DNA of 10,182 nt from JBGSOW01 sp041738875 (GCA_041738875.1 JBGSOW010000055.1:1-10182), one strand, 5' to 3'; counted from the first letter of the stretch, positions 1-7,615 are shown. Program-made: numbers and translations. The notes: generated by a model not told the origin, from the sequence alone.

Positions 1-374
1 ACGTCAGGGGTTATGGTGTGCATTGGAATCCAGTGCGCAATCTAATTGCAAATTGGCGCAGTGCTGAAGTCAAATCCGGCTGGAATAGAACAGATCTTCT
101 CAAAGAAGTTGAAGCGGGAAACCCAGTAATCATCTGGGCGCACAACGGCTATGCGGGTTCGGGGTCGAATACAACTTGGAATTTGCCGGGAGGCGGCACT
201 GTTTTTACAGTTAAGGGCATGCATTCTTATGTTGTTCGTGGTTTTGAAGGTTCTCCTGAGTCTCCCGGCAATATCTATATCAACGACCCAAATCTGGGAC
301 GTAGGACCTTTTCTCCAAACTATTTCGACTCACTTTGGGGAACATTCAACAGAACCGCGATAATCGTGCGTTAG
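1..374 (+). CDS. C39-like family cysteine peptidase, C-terminal part (5' end outside window)
   Basis: The reading frame is open from the first complete codon (position 3) to TAG at 372-374 and contains no in-frame ATG start, so this is the 3' end of a longer gene. A GTG at 18 lies inside the conserved stretch VRGYGVHWNPV and is not a plausible start. The fragment has the pattern of C39_2-type papain-fold peptidases: a helix ending in an EAGNPVIIW strand, a GMHSYVVRGFEG strand whose His (222-224) would be the catalytic His, then YINDPNLGRR with the Asn/Asp (282-287) that usually completes the site, and a final FDSLWGTFNRTAIIV strand. The catalytic Cys should lie upstream and cannot be checked. 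Such proteins are normally secreted or surface-exposed and cleave peptides or peptidoglycan-linked substrates. Only 7 bases separate it from the glycosyltransferase, so the two are probably co-transcribed. The family call is fairly safe; activity and substrate are unknown. Confidence 0.82.
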   Translation, partial: VRGYGVHWNPVRNLIANWRSAEVKSGWNRTDLLKEVEAGNPVIIWAHNGYAGSGSNTTWNLPGGGTVFTVKGMHSYVVRGFEGSPESPGNIYINDPNLGRRTFSPNYFDSLWGTFNRTAIIVR

Positions 375-381
375 ATTAATC

Positions 382-1971
382 ATGCTAATTTTCAGTATTT
401 TTAATTCTAAACTATTGGTACCAATTCTAGTACCAATTCTTTTCGGACTAATTATTTTTCTCGGAGTTTGGGGGCTTGAGCGCGCGCCACTTCAATACTG
501 GGACGAATCGACCAATCTCGCTGTGATTTTGGAGAGTTCTGAAATCTCCGGGGGGCCTACGACGGATTTGTATTACGCAGGAGAAAACTTCTGGGAAAAA
601 CCACCTCTCTGGTACTTTCTAATGCAGGCTTTTGCCAGCGTTTATAATAATTCAGAAAGAGAGTTTATAAGCATCTTTGAAATGTTGACCCTTGTAAGGT
701 TCACGACACTAATCACCTCAATTGTATTAATTTACTTTGTATATCGTTACCTAAAATCAAATCACGGGCAAATTGCTGCGAAAATTAGTCTTGCTTTCTT
801 CGCATTCATCCCAGCCTTATGGGTATTCAATCCAAGCGGGGTATTTTCCTCACATAATTTTCGCAGCGCAGACAGTGACGTACTTCAGTTATTATTTATT
901 TTTCTAGGATTTATATGTGCCGAAAAAATATTAGTACCTAAAACCGTAGAAAAAGTATTAACACGTAAAACCTTGGCATTAGTTTTTGGAATAGGAATAT
1001 TTACCGCACTGGCACTTCTCACCAAAGGTATTTTTGGAATATTTCCGGTTTTTTGGCTTGGGTTGAATTTACTATATAGAGCGTTTATTTTGCGCCATTT
1101 GGATATTAAACTGCTTAAAATTATAATCATTGCAGGCATAACGACGTTAATCATAATCCTGCCATGGCATGTTTATATGTATGCAAATTACGGCGGTGAT
1201 TTTGTTGATATTTATCTTTTTTATCATCAGTTGGGAAGGGGTTTAACAAGCTTGGAAGGGCATACGGGCGGACTACTTTTCCATATCAATAACCAATTAA
1301 ATCCACTTTATTCGCCACTACTTCTGATTTTATTATCAATTCTACTGTTAATTTTGTTCTTAAATAGAAAGAGCGAACTTCAAAAAGTGAGCAAAAAACA
1401 AATAAACAGACCACTTATAGCAGCGGGATTGATACTTTTTCTGATTACTCTGGTTCAAACTAAACTAAGTTGGTACGCACTCTACCTATATCCTTTTTTG
1501 ATAAGTGGTGTTGCGATTACTATTCGCGACTTCATACAAATTAGAATGGATAAAAATAGAGCTATTGGTAAGAATATGAATCTTCAGATATTTGCACTTA
1601 TTATAAGTTTAATTTTTCTCGGTATTACTTTTAATTATTCATTTATTCAACAAGCTAGTACCAAAAACCAAGAGTTAAATAATATTAGAATAGAGCAAAC
1701 AGCACATTTAAATTATAGGCTTGATAGAATTGGACATGTGATGTCGCTAGATGCGAAATCTGACAAAAATCGTCAGTTTTTTATTCCAGCAAGGCCAAAT
1801 TTAAGCGAAACTGAAGATAAATTAAAAGAAATTTGCGGCTCTGCTCACGGTTTTGAAGAAATTCTAGTTAAAAACGATATTGATTTGAATATGTGTTTTG
1901 CAAGTATCTACGCGCGCGCAGTTTCGCAGAAATTTGACGGCGAATATTGGCATTGGGAATGTCTGCGTTAA
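382..1971 (+). CDS. GT39/ArnT-like integral membrane glycosyltransferase (PMT_2 type)
   Basis: A 529-residue multi-spanning protein with the signature of GT-C glycosyltransferases that use polyprenyl-phosphate sugars. After TM1 (about 11-30) comes the first external loop with the acidic pair D41-E42 (PLQYWDES), the expected catalytic position. WEKPPLWYF (71-79) follows, then a second acidic motif RSADSD (161-166). ALLTKG (211-216), LPWHVYM (260-266) and QTKLSWYALYLYP (359-371) are further family landmarks. About ten to twelve hydrophobic segments run to residue 420, followed by a roughly 110-residue soluble tail. Length is typical for the family. The inferred role is transfer of a sugar from a lipid carrier to lipid, glycan or protein on the outer face of the membrane; donor and acceptor are not readable. 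The ATG at 382 lies 7 bases after the previous stop and has no Shine-Dalgarno, so coupled translation is likely. The gene overlaps neither neighbour. Confidence 0.88.
   Translation: MLIFSIFNSKLLVPILVPILFGLIIFLGVWGLERAPLQYWDESTNLAVILESSEISGGPTTDLYYAGENFWEKPPLWYFLMQAFASVYNNSEREFISIFEMLTLVRFTTLITSIVLIYFVYRYLKSNHGQIAAKISLAFFAFIPALWVFNPSGVFSSHNFRSADSDVLQLLFIFLGFICAEKILVPKTVEKVLTRKTLALVFGIGIFTALALLTKGIFGIFPVFWLGLNLLYRAFILRHLDIKLLKIIIIAGITTLIIILPWHVYMYANYGGDFVDIYLFYHQLGRGLTSLEGHTGGLLFHINNQLNPLYSPLLLILLSILLLILFLNRKSELQKVSKKQINRPLIAAGLILFLITLVQTKLSWYALYLYPFLISGVAITIRDFIQIRMDKNRAIGKNMNLQIFALIISLIFLGITFNYSFIQQASTKNQELNNIRIEQTAHLNYRLDRIGHVMSLDAKSDKNRQFFIPARPNLSETEDKLKEICGSAHGFEEILVKNDIDLNMCFASIYARAVSQKFDGEYWHWECLR
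418..441 (+). repeat. 12-bp tandem duplication inside the first membrane segment
   Basis: Two adjacent 12-base units (418-429 and 430-441) match at 11 of 12 positions, differing only in the last base. They add codons in frame and give VPIL-VPIL within TM1 of the glycosyltransferase. This looks like a small in-frame slippage duplication that lengthens the hydrophobic helix without disrupting the gene. Confidence 0.8.
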
Positions 1972-1989
1972 TTTAATATACTGTAACTA

Positions 1990-4983
1990 ATGAAAGAGAT
2001 AGATGCTCAAATAAAGAAGATTACGGGTCGGGAGATTTCTCTCGACATTATAAAGTTAATCGCGGTATTTTTTATGTTTGCTGCTCATACTGTGGCTTTT
2101 CTTTTTATCGGGTACCGAGATACCACTTTTACGCCGACTAGTTTTGATGCAATCTTCACTGAACTTATAGTATTTGCGCGCGGGTGGGGGGATTTGACTA
2201 GTTTTTCGATATTTTTAATTGTATCTTCGGCGCTTCTTTATATCTCGGGTTTTAGCATGAATAAATCAGTCGGCGAAAGGCTCATCAGATTGGGTAGGAT
2301 TATGATTGTGTATTATGTTCTGGCGTTTATTCTATCTCTTAGACAGTTGTCGGGGCGAATGCCGGAGGAGGTATTGGTTGAAGTCGGCAGAATTCTGACT
2401 TTACAGAGTGTACCTGGTTATAGCGAGTTTTATCTTGCTTTTGTCGGATTTGGTCTAATTGTTATTATTTTTCGCAGCGCAATTATAAAACTCGCAAAAA
2501 AGCCGTTCCTACTTCTTGGTTTATCTTTGGTCGCATTTGCTTTGGGTGAAGGACTGTTACGCCTATCTGTAGCTGCAGATCTTCCAAATTTCTTACAAAA
2601 TTGGGGTAGTTTAATTTATGGTAGTTACGATCTCTACCGTTTTCCAATTCTTCAGTACAGTCCGCTCTTTGCAATTGGGCTTTTGATGGGTATGTGGTTG
2701 AAGGATCATAAATTATCACTTAGTGAAAAAAGGATTGAGCTTAAAATTTTAGTAGCTGTGATTTGTGTGGTTGTGGGTATTGCGATTTTTGCCTCACCTG
2801 AGGATTTTATCAGAAGATGGCCGCCAACCCTTGGATTCCTAGCTCTGGGGCTTGCTTGGGCTTTGCTTCAGATGAATATTTTAGTGGCAATGAAATGGCA
2901 GGATAAAATCCCAGATTGGCTTTGTAAATTAGCCGAATTCGTGGGTCGCAACCTTTTGGCACTTTTACTAGTCCATACTGCAATTTTGAGTATATATAGC
3001 CAGTTACAACTACCGCTCCTCGGCGTGAAATCCACGATTTTTGCTGGCTTTATAGTAATTATAATGACAGTGATTCTAGTGCGATTGTTTAATTCAATTA
3101 TGATTTTTCTACAGAGAGTTTCTGGCGCAAGATTGATTAGTGTTTCGGTTATTGCACTTGCAGGGCTGGTGATTGTTTTGGTTCTGGCGCAGTCTCAGAC
3201 GAATTTTAATCAACTTCCACCGCAAAACGATACTGCTGAGGAAGAACTAGTAGTTCAGTCAGATTGGAAAGGCGCGAACTCGCCAAGCAGACTCAGTTGG
3301 GAAATTTCGGAGTTCGCAGAGGATTGTTGTGAAAGTTTTGTGCGGTTGGATTTGAACCATGCTGATTTGGTTCAAAAAAATGAGAGTAGGGAAGATGCAA
3401 ATGATTTTGAACTGTTTTATCAAGGCCTCAGAGGCTCTCGCATGCTTGAAATTGCGGTTGAAGATGAATCGACCACATTTACGAAGATTTATGCGAACCT
3501 TTCTGGTTTGAGGGGTGAATTGGGCCCGGGTCAATTAAAACTTTATTTTGGAAATATCTTTAATTCAGCCCAAAGCCCAAGGCTGACAGGTGGTTTCTTT
3601 GGTGGTGATTTTAATCCAGATGCGGTTACGGTTGTGAATTTGAATACGGTGGTTCCAGAGCAGGAATTTCCGGTAATACGACTCGTGAAAAGTAGGTTAT
3701 GGAATTTGACTGATTCGCAAATAGAAATTCCGTTTAATGTTCCTGAATTTATTGCGGAATCAGACGGTATTTTCTGGGAATTGAGAAGATTGGATGGAAG
3801 TGTCGCTTCAAAAGGGCCTGTTAATTGGTCGCCGACTCGAAGTTTATTGTTGAGGATTAATCTGGAGAATTATAAAGACAGTGTCGAAGGTGGTTATTAT
3901 TATCTGGGTTTGAATTTTGAACTTAGCGATGTGACTATTCGTTCCGCAGAAGCTACTGGCTTTTTGGAGTCAGATTTGGAGACGGCTATTCCTTTGATAA
4001 TCAGCGCGCCTATATACATGACTTGGACGATCGATTGGGAGGGTTACGATCTGCAAGAAATTTATATGCGCGCAATGGCTGAACTGAGTTCGAGATATGG
4101 TATGCCGATGACTCATTATTTTAATCCGAGGATTTATACTAATCCTGCAATTACTCCTGAGCGCGCCAGGTCTCTAACTAATTGGGTGTTGAACCGGGAA
4201 AAACTGGGAGATGAAATTAGTTTGCATTTGCATATGCATTTTGACCTTGTCGCAGCTGCAGGGCTTACCCCGAAAACGTCACCAAGCTGGGGTGGAAGAA
4301 CTGAAGGGCACGACGTACTTACAACTGCGTACAACAGGGAGGAGCTTGGGCAGATTTTAAGGTGGGCGAAGCAGAAATTTGCGGAGAACGGTTTGCCTGT
4401 GCCGCCTGGATATCGTGCAGGCGGCTGGTTTATGAATTTGGAAAACTTGAAAGCTTTGGCTGACAATGGTTTTGTCTATGACACATCAGGAAGTGATTTC
4501 CGCGATCCATACGGAATAAATAGGCAGAGTAGGGATTGGGCGTTGGAAGTTACCTCGCGTCCTTACCAGGTTTCTTCAACAAACCAAAATACATCTACTC
4601 CACCGCTTCTGCCACTTTGGGAATATCCAAATAACGGTGCCGATTCGACAAATCGAACGGAGCAGGAGCTTATTCGTAGATTACATTTGAATCTGGCTAG
4701 CACTAAATCTGGCAGTTCGACTTCTGGGAGTGGAAACTCTTCCAATAATTCGACTGGTTCAAACAACCAAACTCTAATCTCAAATTCTATCGCCCAGCCT
4801 ATGATTGACGCACAGGTGCTTAATTATCTAAGCCATCCGCATTGGTTCAACATCGACCAACCTCGAATGCAAGCACTTTTTGAGGCCGCAGAGAACTACA
4901 AATACGAAAACGACAAAGGCCCACTAGTTTACGTCACTCAAATTGATGCTCACAATAAATATACTCAGTTGCTTGCTGACTAG
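1990..4983 (+). CDS. Membrane acyltransferase (HGSNAT/DUF1624-like) fused to CE4-like polysaccharide deacetylase
   Basis: A 997-residue fusion. Residues 15-400 hold about ten or eleven TM helices. GREISLDIIKLIAVFFMFAAH (14-33) resembles the start of heparan-alpha-glucosaminide N-acetyltransferase-type proteins, with His33 in the usual active-site place, and VGRNLLALLLVH (318-329) resembles their closing motif. After a last helix (383-401), residues 425-530 are beta-rich. ANDFELFYQG and GPGQLKLYFGN recall DUF2341-like carbohydrate-associated domains, but this is a weak call. Residues 672-955 look like a polysaccharide deacetylase: TWTIDWEG (678-685, Asp682), LHLHMHFD (745-752, metal-type His), PPGYRAGGW (805-813, Arg809), YDTSGSD (830-836) and SHPHW (948-952). 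A Ser/Gly/Asn-rich stretch (903-933) interrupts this domain before its last His motif. Inferred role: acylation at the membrane and deacetylation of a glycan outside it. The start lies 18 bases after the glycosyltransferase stop, with no Shine-Dalgarno. Confidence 0.8.
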   Translation: MKEIDAQIKKITGREISLDIIKLIAVFFMFAAHTVAFLFIGYRDTTFTPTSFDAIFTELIVFARGWGDLTSFSIFLIVSSALLYISGFSMNKSVGERLIRLGRIMIVYYVLAFILSLRQLSGRMPEEVLVEVGRILTLQSVPGYSEFYLAFVGFGLIVIIFRSAIIKLAKKPFLLLGLSLVAFALGEGLLRLSVAADLPNFLQNWGSLIYGSYDLYRFPILQYSPLFAIGLLMGMWLKDHKLSLSEKRIELKILVAVICVVVGIAIFASPEDFIRRWPPTLGFLALGLAWALLQMNILVAMKWQDKIPDWLCKLAEFVGRNLLALLLVHTAILSIYSQLQLPLLGVKSTIFAGFIVIIMTVILVRLFNSIMIFLQRVSGARLISVSVIALAGLVIVLVLAQSQTNFNQLPPQNDTAEEELVVQSDWKGANSPSRLSWEISEFAEDCCESFVRLDLNHADLVQKNESREDANDFELFYQGLRGSRMLEIAVEDESTTFTKIYANLSGLRGELGPGQLKLYFGNIFNSAQSPRLTGGFFGGDFNPDAVTVVNLNTVVPEQEFPVIRLVKSRLWNLTDSQIEIPFNVPEFIAESDGIFWELRRLDGSVASKGPVNWSPTRSLLLRINLENYKDSVEGGYYYLGLNFELSDVTIRSAEATGFLESDLETAIPLIISAPIYMTWTIDWEGYDLQEIYMRAMAELSSRYGMPMTHYFNPRIYTNPAITPERARSLTNWVLNREKLGDEISLHLHMHFDLVAAAGLTPKTSPSWGGRTEGHDVLTTAYNREELGQILRWAKQKFAENGLPVPPGYRAGGWFMNLENLKALADNGFVYDTSGSDFRDPYGINRQSRDWALEVTSRPYQVSSTNQNTSTPPLLPLWEYPNNGADSTNRTEQELIRRLHLNLASTKSGSSTSGSGNSSNNSTGSNNQTLISNSIAQPMIDAQVLNYLSHPHWFNIDQPRMQALFEAAENYKYENDKGPLVYVTQIDAHNKYTQLLAD

Positions 4984-5005
4984 GTTAGTAGTGTAGTAAT
5001 GCTCG

Positions 5006-5190
5006 ATTCACATTGATTTAATAATTTTTGAAATATAAATTCTCAGAGAAAAAAGAGAGGTAATATAGTAGTACCTTAAAAGTCAGACATCTAGAAAATA
5101 TTTTAACAAACTCTATAATTATTCAATTTACTAATAACGCGTAATATCTATCTCAGCCTATTAGTAGAGAAATTCATTCACATTAATTGA
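5006..5190 (+). repeat. Imperfect 15-bp direct repeat pair, 170 bp apart
   Basis: ATTCACATTGATTTA (5006-5020) and ATTCACATTAATTGA (5176-5190) match at 13 of 15 positions. They lie in the same orientation in non-coding DNA. In such AT-rich sequence this could be chance, or part of the same repeated structure as the GTCnGAC dyads between and beyond them. Confidence 0.4.
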
Positions 5191-5305
5191 ACATTAATGT
5201 CATTCCTGCAAAATCAAATGTCTGACATTTATATTTGCCGTCTCGGGATATGCTTGCTAGCTGTGTATTCTCAGGCTCTAGCCTTTAATAATGTCAGACT
5301 TTTAA
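5076..5305. repeat. Inverted repeat (15 bp, 14 matching) bounding about 230 bp, ends in TTAA
   Basis: TTAAAAGTCAGACAT (5076-5090) is the reverse complement of ATGTCAGACTTTTAA (5291-5305) except at the central base. Both outer ends are TTAA. The interior holds a related palindrome at 5216-5230 and no recognisable gene. Two readings fit. One is a set of operator-like dyads sharing GTCnGAC. The other is a MITE-like element of about 222 bp with 11-bp terminal repeats and a TTAA target duplication. The repeat itself is seen directly; its function is inference. Confidence 0.5.
5216..5230. promoter_or_regulatory. Perfect 7-1-7 palindrome, candidate operator
   Basis: AAATGTC-T-GACATTT is a perfect dyad with a one-base centre. 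It shares the core TGTCnGACA with the two arms at 5076-5090 and 5291-5305. A single palindrome of this size is not rare by chance. Three copies of the core in about 220 bases make a protein-binding site plausible. No regulator gene is present in the window. Confidence 0.35.
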
Positions 5306-5447
5306 CATACTCACAAAAACACCCCTTGTTCCAAAATATTTATCTGCTAGTAGCGTGTGTGATAAGGAAGATTATTGAGAGATTGCTAGGTATAGAGCGG
5401 TTAGACTTGGCAGGAGGTGTCCTCGCCTGGTAAAAAAACGTTACCGA

Positions 5448-5456
5448 TGCTATAAT
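5448..5456 (+). promoter_or_regulatory. Extended -10 promoter (TGCTATAAT) for the 382-codon gene
   Basis: TGC directly followed by a consensus TATAAT (5451-5456) forms an extended -10 element, which explains the absence of a good -35. Transcription would begin near 5463, giving a leader of about 20 nt. A second candidate, TATAAA at 5470-5475, would start almost at the ATG at 5485. No Shine-Dalgarno lies before the ATG. Confidence 0.55.
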
Positions 5457-5484
5457 TAATATATATGATTATAAATATGTAAAG

Positions 5485-6633
5485 ATGTCTTCATCTGAGG
5501 GTAGTCAAGAATCTACAAATCAAGATACGCGTTTGCACCTTGAACAGGTAATATCTGAAGGGCAATTCACACAAATTGCGTTGGAACTTATGAGTGGGGA
5601 GTCTAGCCCACGAACACGTAGCGCAGTTGGACCTGCATATGTATCAATAGTGTATGCTTTGGATGTGCTAAATGATAATCCAATCATAATTAGAGAAGGG
5701 GGAGGGTTAGAGAGATCTACAGATGGCTCATGGATTTCTCTCACTGATTTAGAATTCCCAGGTGTCAACTTCCACCAAGACTCTATACTACGTGATGAAG
5801 ACTTAAAAGTGAAACTAGCACTTGAGTATGTGTCGGGGGGTATAACTGGGGAAGGAGAAAAGACCCCGGAAATAGTTAGCTTCAAGGTTACTAGTCTTGA
5901 TCGGATCGTCCCCAAAAAAGTATTACCACCTATTGAAGAAAGGCGAGATAGGAGAGATGAGTTAAAACAGCTCGAACTAAATTCAGATGAACTATCACAA
6001 GTAATCCAACAATGCATGGTTTCAATACCAGAAACTATTAATGCCCAAGCCAGCAGGTACCGCTTTACTCTGGGTGGTATTGGTAGAGTCATCTTTGTGG
6101 AACATATAAAAGAAGAGTCACTTCTAAATACCTTGTCTAAAATATTCGATAGCCTACCAAATTTCAGATTTGATTTTAAGATCGGTCATCTTATTAGGTT
6201 AAAAAAAGGTACTGGATGGCCGGGTACTCTCTCTTATAATGACTCACGGGAGTTTCAATCAGGTGGCAAGCCTGTATTGGAATTGAGTTTTGACACTGAA
6301 AAGTTATTGCTGACTGAACAAAGAGATGCCAATGTTAGTCACTTTACTACAGCAGGATTGCAAATAGCAAGTGCTTTGGCAATTGAAGTAAAAGATCTCC
6401 GAGTATACTTTACATGTATCGGAAAAGTGGAAAGTGGAGGTAAAACTTACAATGTTTACTCCTTTGAGACACGTAATCCTCTCAAAGAAGATGAGAAAGC
6501 TATAGTAAGAGTATTTCAGGAAGCTAAAAAGGTTTTAAAGAAATTAGCTGGAAAGGCACTTGGCAACGGATCAGGAAATCCCGGCGAAGCAGGCATTCCA
6601 GCTCCCGTGCCAAAGGCATACTACAGAACATAA
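5485..6633 (+). CDS. Hypothetical protein, 382 residues, function unknown
   Basis: I do not recognise this protein. It is soluble, with no signal peptide or membrane segment. The Ser/Glu/Gln-rich N-terminus (1-14) looks disordered. Residues 50-145 alternate short beta-type stretches (YVSIVYALDV, LALEYVSGG, EIVSFKVTSL). A highly charged helix-like linker (150-170, with RRDRRDELKQ) follows, then a second alpha/beta region (190-330) with FRFDFKIGHLIRLKKG and PVLELSFDTEKLL. A basic helix (338-356) and a Gly/Pro-rich tail (358-382) end the protein. The ATG at 485 bases into this block follows its own extended -10 promoter and no Shine-Dalgarno. The gene converges on the transketolase half with only 20 bases between the stops. 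Gene size, orientation and promoter style resemble the two paralogs beyond the transketolase gene, but I cannot align the sequences convincingly. It is a real gene by length and by the absence of a comparable frame elsewhere. Confidence 0.75.
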   Translation: MSSSEGSQESTNQDTRLHLEQVISEGQFTQIALELMSGESSPRTRSAVGPAYVSIVYALDVLNDNPIIIREGGGLERSTDGSWISLTDLEFPGVNFHQDSILRDEDLKVKLALEYVSGGITGEGEKTPEIVSFKVTSLDRIVPKKVLPPIEERRDRRDELKQLELNSDELSQVIQQCMVSIPETINAQASRYRFTLGGIGRVIFVEHIKEESLLNTLSKIFDSLPNFRFDFKIGHLIRLKKGTGWPGTLSYNDSREFQSGGKPVLELSFDTEKLLLTEQRDANVSHFTTAGLQIASALAIEVKDLRVYFTCIGKVESGGKTYNVYSFETRNPLKEDEKAIVRVFQEAKKVLKKLAGKALGNGSGNPGEAGIPAPVPKAYYRT

Positions 6634-6653
6634 TTGATAAATACTTTGTAGAT

Positions 6654-7610
6654 TTACATAAGGGAGACAGCTGATTTGGCAATGCTATCGGCAGCAATAC
6701 CATAATACTGCATTAATTCCATTCCGTTTCCTGATTGGCCGAATTGGTCATTTACGCCTAAAAGTTTGTGTTTGAAATTGTGGTCATCTAATGATTCGAG
6801 GATTGCGCTTCCCAGACCGCAGGCGATTTGGTGCTCCTCGACGACTAAAAGTTTTCCTGTTTTGTTCAGCGACTCGCGTATTTGTCTTACGTCCAATGGT
6901 TTCACAGTATGAACATCAAATAAATCGACTGTAATACCTTTGTCTTTGAGTTCTTGCACAGCTAGAAGGGCTTCGTATACTGTTGAGCCAGTCGCAACCA
7001 GGGTGAGATCATCTCCCGAGCTCAAATGATTCGCCGAAGTTAAAGAAAAACTTGAATTTTCCTCGTAAATCACTGGAAATTTGCTGCGAGTTAAACGGAG
7101 GTACGATATGCCTTCATGCGCAATCACTTCTATAAGTGCGAGTTTGGTTTGGTTGGAGTCTGCGGGCGTAGTAACTGTCATATTCGGCAGAACGCGCATT
7201 AAAGCGACATCCTCCAACATCTGCGCAGATGAGCCGTCCTCTCCTACGTTTACCCCGTAGTGTGAAGAAATTATTTTTAAATTAATATTGGTACTTGCTG
7301 CTAGCCTGATCTGACTCCAGTTCAGACTGGGAGAAAATGCTGCAAAAGATGTAATTAATGGGATTTTGCCAGCTAATGCAAGACCAGTACCTATACTTGC
7401 CATTGCTTGTTCGGCGACACCTACTTGGATGTATCTATCTGGGAATTTCTTGATAAATTCGTCTAATTTCAACGACCCAGGAAGATCAGCATTCACAACC
7501 ACAACTTTTTCGTTCTCTTCCGCAATCCTTACGATCTCTTCGCCGAAAGCTTCTCTCGTAGCTTTCATTTCTAGGTTATCTTTATTCGCAAAATCAATAT
7601 TTTTGAGCAT
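6654..7610 (-). CDS. Transketolase, C-terminal half (TktB-type subunit)
   Basis: A 318-residue protein covering the pyrimidine-binding and C-terminal domains of transketolase, the usual size of the second subunit of split transketolases. GVAEQAM (64-70) carries the catalytic Glu67 that activates thiamine diphosphate. SSHYGVNVGEDGSSAQ (115-130), LPNMTVTTPAD (141-151), VVEEHQIACGLGSAI (256-270) and FGQSG (290-294) are further family landmarks. With an N-terminal TktA partner it would exchange two-carbon ketol units between sugar phosphates in the pentose phosphate pathway. No partner lies in the window, although split pairs are usually adjacent. The called start, ATG at 7610, precedes the typical MKATREAF start at residue 15; a -10 element 5 bases upstream supports the longer form as a leaderless transcript. 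It is divergent from the 406-codon gene and convergent with the 382-codon gene. All key residues are present. Confidence 0.93.
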   Translation of the reverse strand: MLKNIDFANKDNLEMKATREAFGEEIVRIAEENEKVVVVNADLPGSLKLDEFIKKFPDRYIQVGVAEQAMASIGTGLALAGKIPLITSFAAFSPSLNWSQIRLAASTNINLKIISSHYGVNVGEDGSSAQMLEDVALMRVLPNMTVTTPADSNQTKLALIEVIAHEGISYLRLTRSKFPVIYEENSSFSLTSANHLSSGDDLTLVATGSTVYEALLAVQELKDKGITVDLFDVHTVKPLDVRQIRESLNKTGKLLVVEEHQIACGLGSAILESLDDHNFKHKLLGVNDQFGQSGNGMELMQYYGIAADSIAKSAVSLM

Positions 7611-7615
7611 AATAA

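Larger units (their letters stand above)
4984..5484. other. 500-bp AT-rich intergenic region with repeats and no convincing gene
   Basis: No tRNA, rRNA, CRISPR or clear rho-independent terminator is visible here. It contains three GTCnGAC dyads (near 5082, 5220 and 5293), an imperfect direct repeat ATTCACATTxATTxA (5006-5020 and 5176-5190, 13 of 15 matching), a short inverted repeat CTAATA/TATTAG (5131-5136 with 5159-5164) and several TAGTAG steps. A 78-codon open frame at 5197-5433 runs through the repeats and matches no family I recognise; I do not call it a gene. The right end carries the promoter of the 382-codon gene. This gap separates the surface operon from the accessory block and is much longer than any other gap in the window. 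Confidence 0.7.

Noticed and set aside
857..2480. Shared 13-mer TTTTCGCAGCGCA in the glycosyltransferase (about 858) and the acyltransferase (about 2468)
   Set aside because: Both copies encode Phe-Arg-Ser-Ala in frame within unrelated contexts; coincidence of codon choice is enough.
4134..4466. A 110-codon minus-strand frame opposite the deacetylase domain
   Set aside because: It lies opposite conserved CE4-like motifs on the plus strand and has no recognisable features of its own.
5197..5433. A 78-codon plus-strand open frame in the long intergenic region
   Set aside because: It runs through the palindrome and one arm of the inverted repeat, has no Shine-Dalgarno or domain, and its composition looks like translated non-coding DNA. 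A real small membrane protein cannot be fully excluded.
5409..5443. Possible rho-independent terminator (short GGC-AGGA stem followed by an A-run)
   Set aside because: The stem is bulged, and the homopolymer is A on the plus strand; on the minus strand the T-run precedes the stem. It fits a terminator in neither direction.
5520..6092. A 190-codon minus-strand frame opposite the 382-codon gene
   Set aside because: It is antisense to a longer gene with its own promoter, and the Ser/Pro-rich product looks like a shadow frame.
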